A stretch of 64,000 nt of DNA from Aselliscus stoliczkanus (GCA_033961575.1 CM066738.1:71223478-71287477); one strand, 5' to 3'; shown: positions 34,197 to 45,540, numbered from the stretch's first letter. Notes: generated by a model not told the origin, from the letters alone. Numbers and translations are program-made.

Positions 34197-34289
34197 TAAA
34201 ATCTGCTCGTGAAAAGACTAAGTTACTCTTGGAACTTGACATTAAAATCTGCTCGTGAAAAAGACTAAGTTACTCTTGGAACTTGACAT
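34197..34289. repeat. Tandem duplication, two 46/47-bp units
   Basis: TAAAATCTGCTCGTGAAAA starts both copies (34197 and 34243) and both end in GGAACTTGACAT. They differ only by one extra A in the second. Lies in the 3' tail of the L1M. Confidence 0.98.
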
Positions 34290-34656
34290 TCAAGAGACAC
34301 AGAAATAGCTACCAATTGTTCTTGCTTACAGAAAGCATTTTTTTAAATACCATTTTTTCCCCCAAGATGAAAGAGTCCTGTACTCTGAGGAATGTCTTCT
34401 TGCACACGCAGATCAGAATAACAAACACCAGGACCTGCCTGCCACCGGCGGAGCCATGCCAACAACAGCAGAACTCAATACATTGTGTGGGCAGGCAGCA
34501 GGACTTTGAGCTTCCTGGCTTTGTCAACGGATGTCACAACCTCTGTGTTATTTAAACAGAGTTTGGCATTGAAAGCAGATCAGGTTTATTTTTTAAACAT
34601 TTGTTTCAATCCTAAAACAAATTTTCTGTTTGTTTCAAAGAAAATAAAGGGGAGTG

Positions 34657-35130
34657 TAGAGACACAAAGAAAAAACTGATGAGGGCTAGATGGGACGGGG
34701 GTGGGGGGTTGGGGGGGTGAGAGAGAAGGGGAAGGGACGAGGGCACACAAACTGATAACTACAATACTACTGCAGAGACAGAAGAGACAGTTTAGGGAAT
34801 ATAATCAATAATGTTATAAATATTTTTTAGGGGAACAGAAGGATGCATGTCTTATTAGGGAGACCACTTCATGGACTGTGTAAAGGCCTGACCACTGCAC
34901 TGTACATCTGAAGCTGCTGCTGAATAATATTAGATGTTGACTATAATTTAACACATATATAGTCATGGGATGTGGAATATAGTGTGGGGATGGAGTCAAT
35001 GGAATTGTAATAGATATAATATCGGGGGTAGGGGGCAGGGGAGGGGAGAGGGGGGGAGTCACTTGTAAGGGGTGAAAAGATAACTACTGCATTGTTTTGT
35101 ACATCTGTAACTGATAATAATAAAAATAAC
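34657..35130 (+). mobile_element. 5'-truncated LINE-1, 3' UTR only, perfect TSD
   Basis: 474 bp of L1 3' UTR with a G-rich tract near its start (GGGGGTGGGGGGTTGGGGGG at 34697-34716) and a second G-rich tract at 35023-35057. It ends in an (AATAAT/AAAAATAAC) tail. A 17-bp TSD, GAAAATAAAGGGGAGTG, lies at 34640-34656 and 35131-35147. It matches the 3' UTR of the minus-strand L1 at 3452-3978, so both belong to the same young L1 lineage. Confidence 0.92.
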
Positions 35131-35267
35131 GAAAATAAAGGGGAGTGGTTGGTAGTGGGAACCTGCCAGATGTATCTGGGGGGAGAATCAGAGATTCAGG
35201 CTTGTTGTTATTGATTTGTTGCTGTTGTTGTTTAAATACATATGCCTTTTAAAAAGTGACTGATGGC

Positions 35268-35315
35268 AGGGGTGGCTGGTTAGCTCAGTTGGTTAGAGCG
35301 TGGTGCTGACTGCAG
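35268..35315 (+). mobile_element. Truncated tRNA-derived SINE head (bat VES-like)
   Basis: GGGGTGGCTGGTTAGCTCAG followed by TTGGTTAGAGCGTGGTGCTG is a clear tRNA 5' half with an A box. It resembles the bat VES SINE head. Only about 48 bp remain; the B box and tail are absent. Confidence 0.65.
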
Positions 35316-35720
35316 CATGCACAGAACGCCCTTCACTGTAACTGCCTTAGTTACAGCCATGCACGCCCTCCCCCCACTTACACTGGTTGTAGTTTGTCAA
35401 AAATGGTTTCATGCCATCATCTTGCCTTTGCTCAGCAAGTTCTCTTTGCCTGGAATAATTTCACAGGCATCCCCACACAATTCTTACTCACCTTTTGAAA
35501 ATCCATTTCTGGAACACTTTTCCTGAACCTGGCCCCCATCCACACGTCCGAGCAGATCAGGCACTTCTGGGGGCTTCCATAACCCCTTGCCTCTGTAAGT
35601 GCCAAACTCCACTGAACTGTGTAGTCTCCCCAACCAGGGTGTGCACTATTCATCTTTGTATGTTTGGGGCCGCATACAGAGACTTGCATATGGTAAGTGA
35701 CTGATATATTTTATGGAACT
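35316..35720 (+). mobile_element. LINE-2 3' end
   Basis: 'TTGCCTTTGCTCAGCAAGTT', 'CTCTTTGCCTGGAATAATTT', 'ACTCACCTTTTGAAAATCCA', 'CTCTGTAAGTGCC' and 'ATACAGAGACTTGCATATGG' are in L2 order. Confidence 0.7.
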
Positions 35721-36949
35721 GCACTAGATCATCAGAGCTGGTTATATAACCCCCAAAAGTCACAATATTGTTTATTTTAAAACCCCTTTTCATAGAGTAG
35801 AGACAATTGGAACTTGGATGTGAGAACTATTTGACTGATTACATTCATGGGGCTAGAAAGAGATCCACAGAGAAGATCTGAGACTGATTCCCTGGTTCTA
35901 ACTTCAAAAATGCCAAGGGAGAGTTTGATTGGCTCCTGGACCAACTAACTAGGCCAAGAGGCAGCGTAATGTAAGCACATGGAAGCTTACCCTTGAACTT
36001 TATGGTTGGAATGCAGAAAGGAATATTTCCCTGGTAGAAGGTAGGGAAAGTGCTGGGCAAACACAACAGATGTCTTCTATACCCTTGTCATCAACATCCT
36101 CTGGGAGCCTGTACGGAATGCAGAATCTTAGGCCCCATCTCTACTGAGCAGCATCTACTGGACTAGATCCCCAGATAATATGCATGAACATTAAAATGTG
36201 GGGAGTTCTGTTCCACCCCCTACAACTCCAGCACTGTCTCAAGACCTACTCTGTCCAGCTGGTATTGCCACATTTCTGAGGAAGGGCAAACTCTAACTTT
36301 CTCACAAGCTGCAGAGCTGGAGGCGTATGCCAGAATGTCCTATAGTCTGTGTCACAGAATCACATATGAATATTACTAACCCAGCCTTCCTTTTAGATTA
36401 AGGGGTAAATGTAACAAAAATTTACAATCTGAGAGCAGGCTCTCTTTTTTTTCCCTAGGAGCCAAGGAACAATCTCAAGTCCACTAGACAGAAATCATAG
36501 CTAAGGCTGAGAATTCTATTTAGCATTTTAAAAGTATTCAATGAATCCTTATTACTGATCCCATGATTTATTACCATGATCAGTGTGATTATCAATGACA
36601 GACAACTCATGCTAAACTCTGGGCATGGCTGTTAATAATATTTGGTATCATCTAATTAAAACATACAATGAGCCATTAATTTTGTCAGCTATCAGAAACA
36701 CAACACTTACCATAGGCGCAATGGGATTGAGAAGATAGATGAGAAACAAAAATAGATTAGGGTTATGTGAAGGAAGGATAAAGTTTAAACCTAGAGAAAC
36801 CTGAGATGACTTTTAACAAACTCCTGCATTTTACAGAAAAAACAAGAGAACAACATTAGAAAAAAAAAAAAATGACATGAATATCTAGTTCATGGAAGGC
36901 AAGGGAAGAAAGTAACCAAAATTTAAAGAGGCATAAAATGTTCCATACT
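35721..36949. other. No supported gene; weak hAT-like piece at 36105-36205
   Basis: 'GAATGCAGAATCTTAGGCCC' and 'CCCCAGATAATATGCATGAA' suggest a decayed MER5/Charlie-type element. The remainder is AT-rich and unassigned. Confidence 0.4.
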
Positions 36950-37120
36950 GACATCAGACTCTGTGGTGTCACATATATGAGCTCATGTGCTCCTCTCAAC
37001 ATCCCTGCACAGAGGGTGAGTAGCCCAATTTTACAGATGAAAAAAGTGAAGCTCCCAGAGGTCCCTTACTCAAAGCACAAGAAGGGAAGAGTTGGGACTA
37101 ACACCCAGGCCTCCTGGTTC
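36950..37120 (-). repeat. MIR SINE
   Basis: 'CCAATTTTACAGATGAAAAA', 'GAAGCTCCCAGAGGTCCCTT', 'AAGAGTTGGGACTAACACCC' are the minus-orientation MIR core and tRNA-side landmarks. Confidence 0.75.
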
Positions 37121-37197
37121 CTGTGCCAATCCTCCTTTTCCAACTCTAAGCTACTCTTGGTGGTAGGTTTGCTTAACCCTGGAGATGTCCCCTTGAC

Positions 37198-37338
37198 TAG
37201 GTAGTTCTCAACACTGGTCACACATCAGAATCTCTTGAGAAGTTTTTCTAAAAAAAATCAAAGTAAAGTACTGTGTTATATCAATCAAATTGGCATATCT
37301 TGTAATGAGGCCCAGGTATCAGTATATTAAAAAAAAAA
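37198..37338. mobile_element. MER5-like hAT fragment
   Basis: 'TAGTTCTCAACACTGGTCAC', 'ACATCAGAATCTCTTGAGAA' and 'GAGGCCCAGGTATCAG' resemble MER5. The far end is missing at the junction with the L1 that follows. Confidence 0.6.
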
Positions 37339-37354
37339 TATCCCGAGGAGTTCC

Positions 37355-37370
37355 CGTAAGATGGCGGAAT
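37355..37370 (+). promoter_or_regulatory. L1 5' UTR start with YY1-like site
   Basis: CGTAAGATGGCGGAAT contains the AAGATGGC core of YY1 sites. In other mammalian L1s a YY1 site at the extreme 5' end sets the transcription start. Its position at the start of this element fits that role. Activity here is inference. Confidence 0.6.
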
Positions 37371-38758
37371 AGACAGACGCTTTCCGAACTGCCTCCCAGG
37401 ATCACATCAAAATTACAAATAATTTATACAACATTTAACCTCGGAAGTCCCCTGAACATTAGACGAACAGAACCTCTAAATGGAGGACCTAAAGAGGAGG
37501 CCACTTCAAGTCTGGTAGGAGGGGTGCAGACGAGAGAGCGTGAACCCTGTGAGGGAAGCCCCAGCTGTGGGGAGGCTTCTCCGGTTGGGAGAGAGACCCT
37601 CCGGCCCCACACCGAGGTCACCAGCCCAGAGTTGCTTTGCCAGGAAGAGGAGTTCTATGATAGTGGGCAGTAGAAATTAGTGAGGACTCTCTTTGCTCAG
37701 CTCGGTGAGGCTGAGGGTGGCTGGAGAATCAGTGGGACCGGCGCCCGGGCTTGCTCGCCGGTGAGCACTTATCTGGTTCCTGTTGGAGGGAGTGGCTGTG
37801 TGAGCCGGGCCCAGGAGCCTGTGGGGAACTACTAAACTGGTACAAAAGCTGGAGGTTTTGGGACCATTGTTCCACTGGTGTGGAGCCTGCACACGAGCGG
37901 TGTACAGAAGGGCACCATTTTTTCAGGGTTGGGCCCTCCCACAGAGGGTCAGATCCGGGATCCCATTGGTCTGGTGAACTTGGTGCAGGAGTGCATGCGT
38001 ATGTGCGTGCGTGCACATGCGGCTTTGGATTCCCACCCTTCGCCCTGCTTGTGCTGTGTAGCCAGGGAAACGCAGGGCGGGTGCTCTCCAGCTGCATCAG
38101 TCTGTTCACTGAGACTCAGGAGTGCGCGAGTCCTCTTAGGTCCCCGCTCTCCGAACTGTTTGTGCACAGTTCCAAGGCTGGGGATTGGCTGTTGGGCTGC
38201 TCACCCTGATCTGCGGGCAGTTGATTGGGACTGGCTGAGATGGGGAGTTTTCCTGAGAGTGTTGGGCAGGAAGCGGTGCACCTGCGTGATCCGATTGAGG
38301 CTTTCCTGGTGAGTTTGTGTGGACTGATTGCTGGTGCAGAGTGCATGCTGCTCTGACTTGGTGGGGGACACTGACCACATCAAGTGGTGCCTTGGGGGTC
38401 TGCCCCACCCACCTAGAGCTGTGTTGCCAGAAGCAGCCTGAGCCCCCAGTACCTGGCCCACATCTCAACAGGCCACAGAGGGTTTTTTTTTTTTGCAGTA
38501 GTGGACAACCTGCAACAACCCGTGCAGATTTTTTTTTTTTTTGGTAGTGAGCACGGTTTCAGAGCACACAGCACCTAACTATGGAAAGCTTACTGCAAGC
38601 CTGAGCAAGTGGTCTGCAGATTAAAGAGGATGGAGAGCCCCCCACCTCCTTTTTTTTTCTTTCCTTTTTTTTCTGTTTTTTCTTTTCTCTTCTTTCTAGG
38701 TGAGCTATCTAATACATCGAAGCATTCACAGAACGACAGCCAGAATGAAAAAACAAAC

Positions 38759-39605
38759 ATGTCCCAAGTAAAAGATCAGAAGAAAACTCTAGAAATGGAA
38801 CTAAATGAAACAGAGGAGTCAAACTCTCAGAGACAGAGTTTAGAACACTGATGATAAGAATGTTTAAGGAACTTAGCGAGGACATAAAGAAGGATAGGGA
38901 AACCATAAAAAACAACCAGTTAGAACTAAAGAATACAATAACTGAAATGAAGAACACACTCGAAGGAATCATCAGTAGAATAGATGAAGCAGAGGAGCGG
39001 ATCAGCGAATTAGAAGACAAAATAGCACAAATCACCCAGCTGGAATAACAAAAAGAAAAAAGAATAAAAAATAATGAAAATAGTTTAAGAGACCTCTGAG
39101 ACAACATGATATGCAACAACCTTTACATCATAAGAATACCACAAGGAGAAGAGAAGGGATTGAGAATGTATTTAAAGAAATAATGACTGAAAACTTCCAT
39201 ACCCTGGTGAAGGAAATCGACATACAAGCCCAGGATGTACAGAGAGTTCCAAACAGGCTGAAGCCAAACAGGCCCACACCAAGACACATCATAGTTAAAA
39301 TGTCAAAGCTTAAAGACAGAGACAGAATCCTAAAAGCAGCAAGAGAAAGACAGCAGGTTACACACAAAGCAACTACTATAAGACTAACAGCTGACTTTTC
39401 TTCAGAAACTCTGCAGGCCAGAAGGGAATGGCAGGAGATATTAAAAGTGACACACAATAAAGGTCTACAACCAAGATTGCTCTACCCAGCACGGCTATCA
39501 CTTAAAATTGAAGGAGAGATAAAGAGCTTCTCAGAAAAGAATAAGCGCAAGGAGTTCATTACCACCAAGCCAGCATTCCAGGAAATGTTAAAAGGGCTTT
39601 TTTAA
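38759..39605 (+). pseudogene. LINE-1 ORF1 (RNA-binding coiled-coil protein), broken
   Basis: ORF1p is the nucleic-acid chaperone that trimerises and coats L1 RNA. The likely start is ATGTCCCAAG at 38759. The remnant lies in three frames. 38759-38851 holds the acidic/lysine-rich N-terminus and ends in TGA. 38851-39048 holds the coiled coil (heptad-rich KNTLEGIISRIDEAEERI, SELEDKIAQ). 39111-39605 holds the RNA-recognition and C-terminal domains (FKEIMTENF, RPTPRHIIVKM, ARREWQEIL, the LYPARLS and PAFQEMLKG ends). Both frame changes are visible as +2 shifts, with extra stops at about 39046 and 39098. About 282 codons total, somewhat shorter than typical L1 ORF1. Not translatable as one protein. 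Confidence 0.9.
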
Positions 39606-39661
39606 ACAGAAGAAAGGGGAAAACAAGCTAACCCAGGAAGACAAGAAATACAAATAACAAA

Positions 39662-42660
39662 ATGGCAATAAATATGCACCTATCAGTAATTACTTTAAAT
39701 GTGAATGGGCTAAATGCTCCAATCAAAAGACAGAGAGTGGCTGAATGGATAAGAAAACAGGACCCATGCATATGCTGTCTACAAGAGACTCATCTCAGAT
39801 AAAAAGACACACACAGACTGAAAGGAAAGGAAAGGAATAAGATATTTCATGCAAATGGAAATGAGAAAAAAGCTGGAGTAGCAATACTTATTTCAGACAA
39901 AATAGACTTTAAAATGAAGACTACAATAAAAGACAAAGAAGGGCACTACATAATAATAAAGGGATTAATTCAACAACAGGACATAACCATAGTAAACATC
40001 TATGCACCCAATATAAGAGCTCCTAAATATATAAAACAGATTTTGACAGACATAAAGAGATCAACAGTAACACTATCATTGTAGGGGACTTCAACACCCC
40101 GTTGTCACCAATGGACAGATCCTCCAAACAGAAAATCAACATGGACATAGTGGCCTTAAATGACACTTTAGACCAGCTGGATTTAATTGATATTTTTAGA
40201 GCATTTCACCCCAAAGCTACAGAATATACATTCTTCTCAAGTGCACATGGAACATTCTTCAAGATAGACCACATCTTAGGCCACAAAACAAGTCTCAACA
40301 GATTTAAGAAGATTGAAATCATATCAAGTGTCTTCTCTGACCACAATGCTATGAAACTAGAAATCAATTATAAGAAGAAATCTGGAAACCTTACAAATAC
40401 ATGGAGGCTAAATAACATGCTACTAAATAGTGAGTGGGTCAAAAATGAGATCAAGGAGGAAATCAAAAGATACCTCGAGACAAACGAAAATGAAAACACC
40501 ATCACCCAAAATCTCTGGGATGCAGGGAAAGCAGTCCTAAGGGGGAAGTTCATAGCAGTGCAGGCCTACCTAAAGAAGGAAGAAAAATCTCAAATCAACA
40601 GACTCTCTTTACACCTAAGGGAACTCGAAAAAGAGCAGCAAAACAAGCCTAAAGGGAGTATAAGGAAGGAAACAATAAAGACCAGAGCAGAAATAAATGA
40701 CATAGAGAACAAAAAAACAATACAAAAGATCAATGAAACCAAGAGTTGGTTTTTTGAAAAGATAAACAAAATCGACAAACCCTTAGCACAACTAACCAAG
40801 AAAAAGAGAGAGAGGACCCAAATTAACAAAATCAGAAATGAAAGAGGAGAAGTGACAACAGATACCACAGAAATACAGAAAATTTTCAGAAAATACTATG
40901 AGCAACTATATGCTAACAAATTCGACAATCTGGAAGAAATGGATAAATTTCTAGAAGCATACAATCTACCAAGTCTGAACCAAAAAGAAACAGAAACTCT
41001 GAACAGACTGATTACTGCCAAAGAAGTTGAATCAGTAATCAACAATCTTCCAACAAACAAAAGCCCTGGACCAGATGGCCACACAGGTGAATTTTACAAA
41101 ACATTCAAAAAAGAATTAGTACCTGTTCTCCTCAAACTATTCCAAGAAATACAGAAGGAGGGAAGGCTCCCAAACTCTTTCTATGAAGCCACTATCACCC
41201 TGATTCCTAAGTCAGACAAAGATATTACAAAAAAGGAAAATTACAGGCCAATATCCCTAATGAACATAGCTGCAAAAGTTCACAACAAAATACTAGCAAA
41301 CCGAATTCACATCTCATTAAAAAGATCATACACCATGATCAAGTGGGATTCATTCCTGGTATGCAAGGTTGGTTCAATATCTGCAAATCAATTAATGTAA
41401 TACATCACATTAACAAAATGAAAAATAAAAATCATATGATCATATCAATAGATGCAGAAAAGGCATTTGATAAATTCCAGCAGCCATTTATGATAAAAAC
41501 TCTTAGCAAAGTGGGAATAGTGGGATCATATCTCAACATAATAAAGGCTATATATGATAAGCCCACAGCAAACATCATACTCAATGGGGAAAGGCTAAAA
41601 GCTTTCCCCTTCAGATCAGGAAAAAGACAAGGCTGCCCGCTTTCACCACTTCTATGTAACATAGTTCTGGAAGTTCTAGCCACAGCAATCAGACAAGAAA
41701 ATGAAATAAAAGACATCCAAATTGGAAAAAAGGAAGTAAAATTGTCATTATATGCAGATGGCATGATACTATATATACAGAATCCCAAAGACTCCACCAA
41801 AAAACTGCTAGAACTGATACATGAATTTGGTCAGGTAGCAGGATACAAAATTAATATTCAGAAATCAGTTGCATTTCTATAAACCAATAATAAACTATCA
41901 GAAGAAGAATTCAGGAAATCAATCCCTCTTACAATTGTTTCAAAAACAATCAAATATCTAGGAGCAATTTAACTAAAGAAGTAAAAGATCTGTACTCAGA
42001 AAATTATGAGACACTGAAGAGAGAAATCAAAGAAGATACAAATAAATGGAAATACATATCATGCTCATGGATAGGAAGAATTAATATAGTTAAAATGTTA
42101 ATACTACCTAAGGCAATATATAGATTCAATGCAATTCCAATCAAACTACCAAGGACATTTTTCTCAGAAATAGAACATAGAATCCTAAAATTTATATGGA
42201 GCCACAAAAGACCCCGAATAGCTACAGCAATGTTGAAAAATAAGAACAAAGTGGGAGGCATCACACTACCTGACATCAAAACATACTACAAGGCTACAGT
42301 AATCAAAACAGTATGATACTGGCATAAAAACAGACACATAGACCAATGGAATAGAACAGAGAGCCCAGGAATAAACCCATCTATATATGGTCATTTAATC
42401 TATGACAATGGAAGCAAGAATTTACACAGGAGTAAAGACAGTCTATTTAACAAATGGTGCTGGGAAAATTGGACTGACACGTGCAAAGAAATGAAAATGG
42501 ACCACCTACTTACACCATATATGAGAACAAACTCAAAATGGATTAAAGACTTAAATGTAAGACCTGAAACTATAAAACTCGTAGAAGAAAATATAGGGAG
42601 TAAGTTTGCAGACATTACCCTGAGTAATATTTTTCCTGATATATCCAATTTCTTCACACC
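39662..42660 (+). pseudogene. LINE-1 ORF2 (endonuclease-reverse transcriptase), broken
   Basis: ORF2p nicks the target and reverse transcribes L1 RNA. The start ATG is at 39662. The endonuclease part shows VITLNVNGLNAPIKR, CCLQETHL (then a TAA stop at about 39798), [18 protein letters not shown] (in a shifted frame from about 40081) and [12 protein letters not shown]. The reverse transcriptase shows [24 protein letters not shown], another shift near 41325, [25 protein letters not shown] and [14 protein letters not shown]. The catalytic box reads YADGMI at 41751-41768, not YADDMI. After a TAA at about 41881, later blocks ([28 protein letters not shown]) remain up to the truncation. The cysteine-rich C-terminus is missing. 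Confidence 0.95.
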
Positions 42661-42664
42661 CTTT

Positions 42665-43065
42665 ACTTATCTCTTTTTTTTTTATATCCATCCCAGTAGG
42701 TGTGAAGTAGTATTTCATTTTGGTTTTGATTTGCATTTCCCTGATGGGAACATCTTGTCATGAACTTACTGGTCATTTGTTTATCTTCTTGGGAATACTG
42801 TCTATTCAGATCGTTTGCCCATTTTTATATTGAGTTATCTGTCTTTTTTTTACCATTGAGTTATATAAGTACTTTGTACATTCTAGATACAAGTCCCTTC
42901 TCATATATATGATTTATCTGCGGGTTGTCTTTTCACTTCCTTGACGGTGTCCTTTGCAGCACAAGAGTTTTTCATTTTGATGAAGTACGACTTATTTTTT
43001 TCTTCTGTTTCTTGTACTTTTGGTGTCAAGACTTACATTCTGAGTAGCAAGGAATTCTAAATCGC
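42665..43065 (-). mobile_element. Older L1 fragment, inverted relative to the adjacent L1
   Basis: The minus strand reads L1 ORF2 post-polymerase sequence with several stops: [40 protein letters not shown] and DGYKKK. It meets the plus-strand L1 tail to tail at about 42665. No poly(A) or TSD shows at either side. Confidence 0.85.
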
Positions 43066-43400
43066 TATTCCATCTGACACCTTAACTAACACCACACATG
43101 TATCATACATACCATTATACTATGGTTTCCTTTTTTATAGAGCCATTCATTTATTCTACCTTCAAGCATTTATTTTCTATTGTTTGTTTCATTTGCTATT
43201 ATAACTTTCTTTAAATAAAAGGGCTCTAAAATTTGCAAAGTATTACTTCTTTTCCAAGTAGTATAAAGAGCCAAATAATGTAGACATACTTAGAACATTC
43301 AATTGTAGAAGACAAACAGGGGAATGGCTACCCTATTTTTCCCTCAAATTCAATTCACTGACAGCCCAGTGTAGAATCAATAGATTTTTCATTCTAGTAC

Positions 43401-43512
43401 TTTTTTTTTTTTTTTTTTGAGGGCAGTGTCACTGGCACTCATATGTGGGACCCGAACCGGGGCCACTGGCATCCCAAGCCAGCACTTAACCAATGTGCCA
43501 CTCGGCCGGCCC
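43401..43512 (-). mobile_element. Short tRNA-derived SINE with TSD
   Basis: T18 (poly(A) on the minus strand), GAGGGCAGTGTCACTGGC, GGGACCCGAACCGG, AGTGGCACATT/GGCCGGCCC head at the right end. TSD TCATTCTAGTACTTT at 43389-43403 versus TCATTCTAATACTTT at 43513-43527 (one mismatch). Confidence 0.95.
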
Positions 43513-44309
43513 TCATTCTAATACTTTTTACTTTCTCAACTTTCTTGGTTTCATTTTACTCAGTAAATGTACTCATCTACTGTCAAACTTACTTTTAAAA
43601 TGAAGTTCTGCTAAAGTTATTTTTTAAACTTTTGTCCTGCTGATTAAAAAATTCTATCAGACTCCCAAGTTAAGCAGTGCTCTGTGCTTCTGGAAAGAAA
43701 GGGCATGTGGCTAAGTATTTTTATTTTCTAAGTTGTTTTGATTCACTCAAAGGGAAGATCTAATCTCTGCCATTTATTTTTAGAAATGAAATGAATTTAA
43801 GCTCAAAGAAGTTTTAAATAAAAGCACCATAATTATACTTACTCCATGGGTGTGGAGATTTTTTTCTTCTCCTTCTGACATAACAATAACTTCAATTGTT
43901 GTTATACTTAGCAATAATGGAGGTAAAAGAATACATTTTGCCGAAAGACACACATCAAGACCATGCAATGTTCAAAGATAGGAAATGTCCCATTTAGTAA
44001 AAACCCTCTTGCTATCTTTGACCAGACTTCTTCCTTAATCCCAACAATTCCTGAAGAAGTATTAACTGGGAAAAGTGAGATCATGATGTCAAGGTCTGTA
44101 TCCGGGCTCTAGGTAAGGTCCCACACAGTTTAACATGATTAGAGAGTGAGAACTCCTTAGACATGCACAAAGCTTGCACAAGATTCACTTCGCCAATTCA
44201 ATTCCATCTGAAGGATTTACATAAACCACAAAGACTTTCTAGCACTTGCCACACAACTTTTGGCACTCACTGCAAAATGTCAGTAGGTCACCTGTGAACA
44301 CTTCAGCTA
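43513..44309. other. No recognisable feature
   Basis: AT-rich, only short frames (for example 43780-43968 minus) and no repeat I can name. Confidence 0.5.
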
Positions 44310-44493
44310 CAGACTGAATTGTGTTCCCCCCACCACTGCAATTCATATGTTGAAACCCTAATCTCCAATGTGATAGTATTTGAAGATGGGGGTCTTTGGA
44401 AGTTAATTCAGGTTAGATGAGATCATGAGAGTGAGGTCCTCATGATGGGATTAGTGTCCTTATAAGAAGTGACCAGAAAGCTTACTCTAGTTC

Positions 44494-44573
<80 letters not shown>

Positions 44574-44757
44574 CCCATGTGATGACACAGCTACAGGGAA
44601 GCCATCTGCAAGCCAAGGAGACAGTCCTCACTAGACACAGACCTTGCTGACACTTCAATCTTGGACTTTCCAGCCTCCAGAACTGTGAGAAATAAATGTC
44701 TGTGTTTAAGCCACCCTGTCTGTGGTATTTTGTTATGGCAGCATGAGCTAAGACATT
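44310..44757 (+). mobile_element. MaLR LTR, MLT1-type, nearly complete
   Basis: Landmarks in order: GACTGAATTGTGTTCCCCCC, AATTCATATGTTGAAACCCT, CCAATGTGATAGTATTTGAA, CATGATGGGATTAGTGTCCT, TATAAGAAG, CCATGTGATGACACAG, TTGGACTTTCCAGCCTCCAG, AACTGTGAGAAATAAATGTC and GTATTTTGTTATGGCAGC. A CT microsatellite sits at its internal CTCTCT position. Solo LTR; no internal sequence attached. Confidence 0.92.
44499..44571. repeat. (CT)n microsatellite, about 36 units, inside the MLT1 LTR
   Basis: 73 bp of uninterrupted CT. MLT1 LTRs carry a short native CTCTCT run at this point, so the tract is best read as expansion of that seed. Confidence 0.98.
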
Positions 44758-45540
44758 ATTCCCTGCTCTTTTGAAGTTTAAGAAATGAAAGTTAAAGAAA
44801 ACAATGATAAACTATTTTAGAATCAAAACTGACTTAAAAGTGAAAAAGGAAAATGGCCTTGAGTTGTTGCTAGAATGAAGCTGAGGCAAAATTACATTCA
44901 CCGAGCACCACATTAGGCACTAGAGAGGCAAAAATGAAAGGCAAAAACCTGCCCTTACAGCATCTCTATGCTAGATTAGCTGATTCTAGAGGTCACCAAG
45001 CAAATGATTTCAATATACTATGTTAAGTGCTAAGATATGGCTATTCTCTGAATGTTATGAAAACAAGCCCCATAGAGAGATGATGCCATGTTAATCTTGA
45101 AGGACAAATAAGAATCATCTGGTGAGAAATAGTGGGAAGGAATTTCTACATGGAAGGAACAGCATTAATAAGCTCAGCAAGCTCAAAGCCATAGAGTATT
45201 AACTGAAGTGCAAAGGGTGAGGTGGTAGTGGCCATCATTAAAGCTGAAGGAAACCTGAAGAAAGGAAAAAAATCAACAGCCAGAAAACAAAACAAAACAA
45301 AACAAAATATTTTTCCGAGGAAGGTATTCAAAAAATCCCATGGAGAATCTTATTCACTTCAAGACAATGGGCAGTTGGTTCCAGGACAACTGGGCATGTA
45401 GTTTTACCAGCGTGCCAGAGGTAATTCTTGACTTGGCCTTCGAAAGAGCTTATTCCAATCTCGTGCACACCTGTCCGTGTGCCGTGGCTGTGGAAGAACA
45501 GTGGGCCAGCACTCAGAGTCCTGCGTGTTCCTCTGCTTTG
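44758..45540. other. No supported gene; (CAAAA)n at 45286-45308
   Basis: Weak L2/MIR-like text at 44895-44970. The opposing short frames at 45328-45622 have no domain. Confidence 0.45.

Larger units (their letters stand above)
37341..42664 (+). mobile_element. LINE-1, 5'-complete but 3'-truncated
   Basis: About 5.3 kb with L1 architecture in order: 5' UTR (37341-38758), ORF1 remnant, short intergenic segment and ORF2 remnant. It starts with the L1-type GTAAGATGGCGGAATAGAC element. ORF2 breaks off shortly after the [15 protein letters not shown] segment and is joined at a T-rich point (about 42665-42685) to an inverted, older L1 piece. The Cys-rich C-terminus, 3' UTR and poly(A) are gone. That is the opposite of usual 5' truncation and implies loss after insertion. 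Several frameshifts and stops make it inactive. Confidence 0.93.

Noticed and set aside
37751..38312. Frames of 144-152 codons at the start of the L1 (possible ORF0-like or host gene)
   Set aside because: They lie in the L1 5' UTR and are opposed by several antisense frames. ORF0 is described in primate L1 on the antisense strand and no homologue is recognisable.
37341..43065. Twin-priming inversion of one L1
   Set aside because: The inverted piece is on the wrong side, no poly(A) tail ends either part, and the inverted part is visibly more decayed than the main copy.
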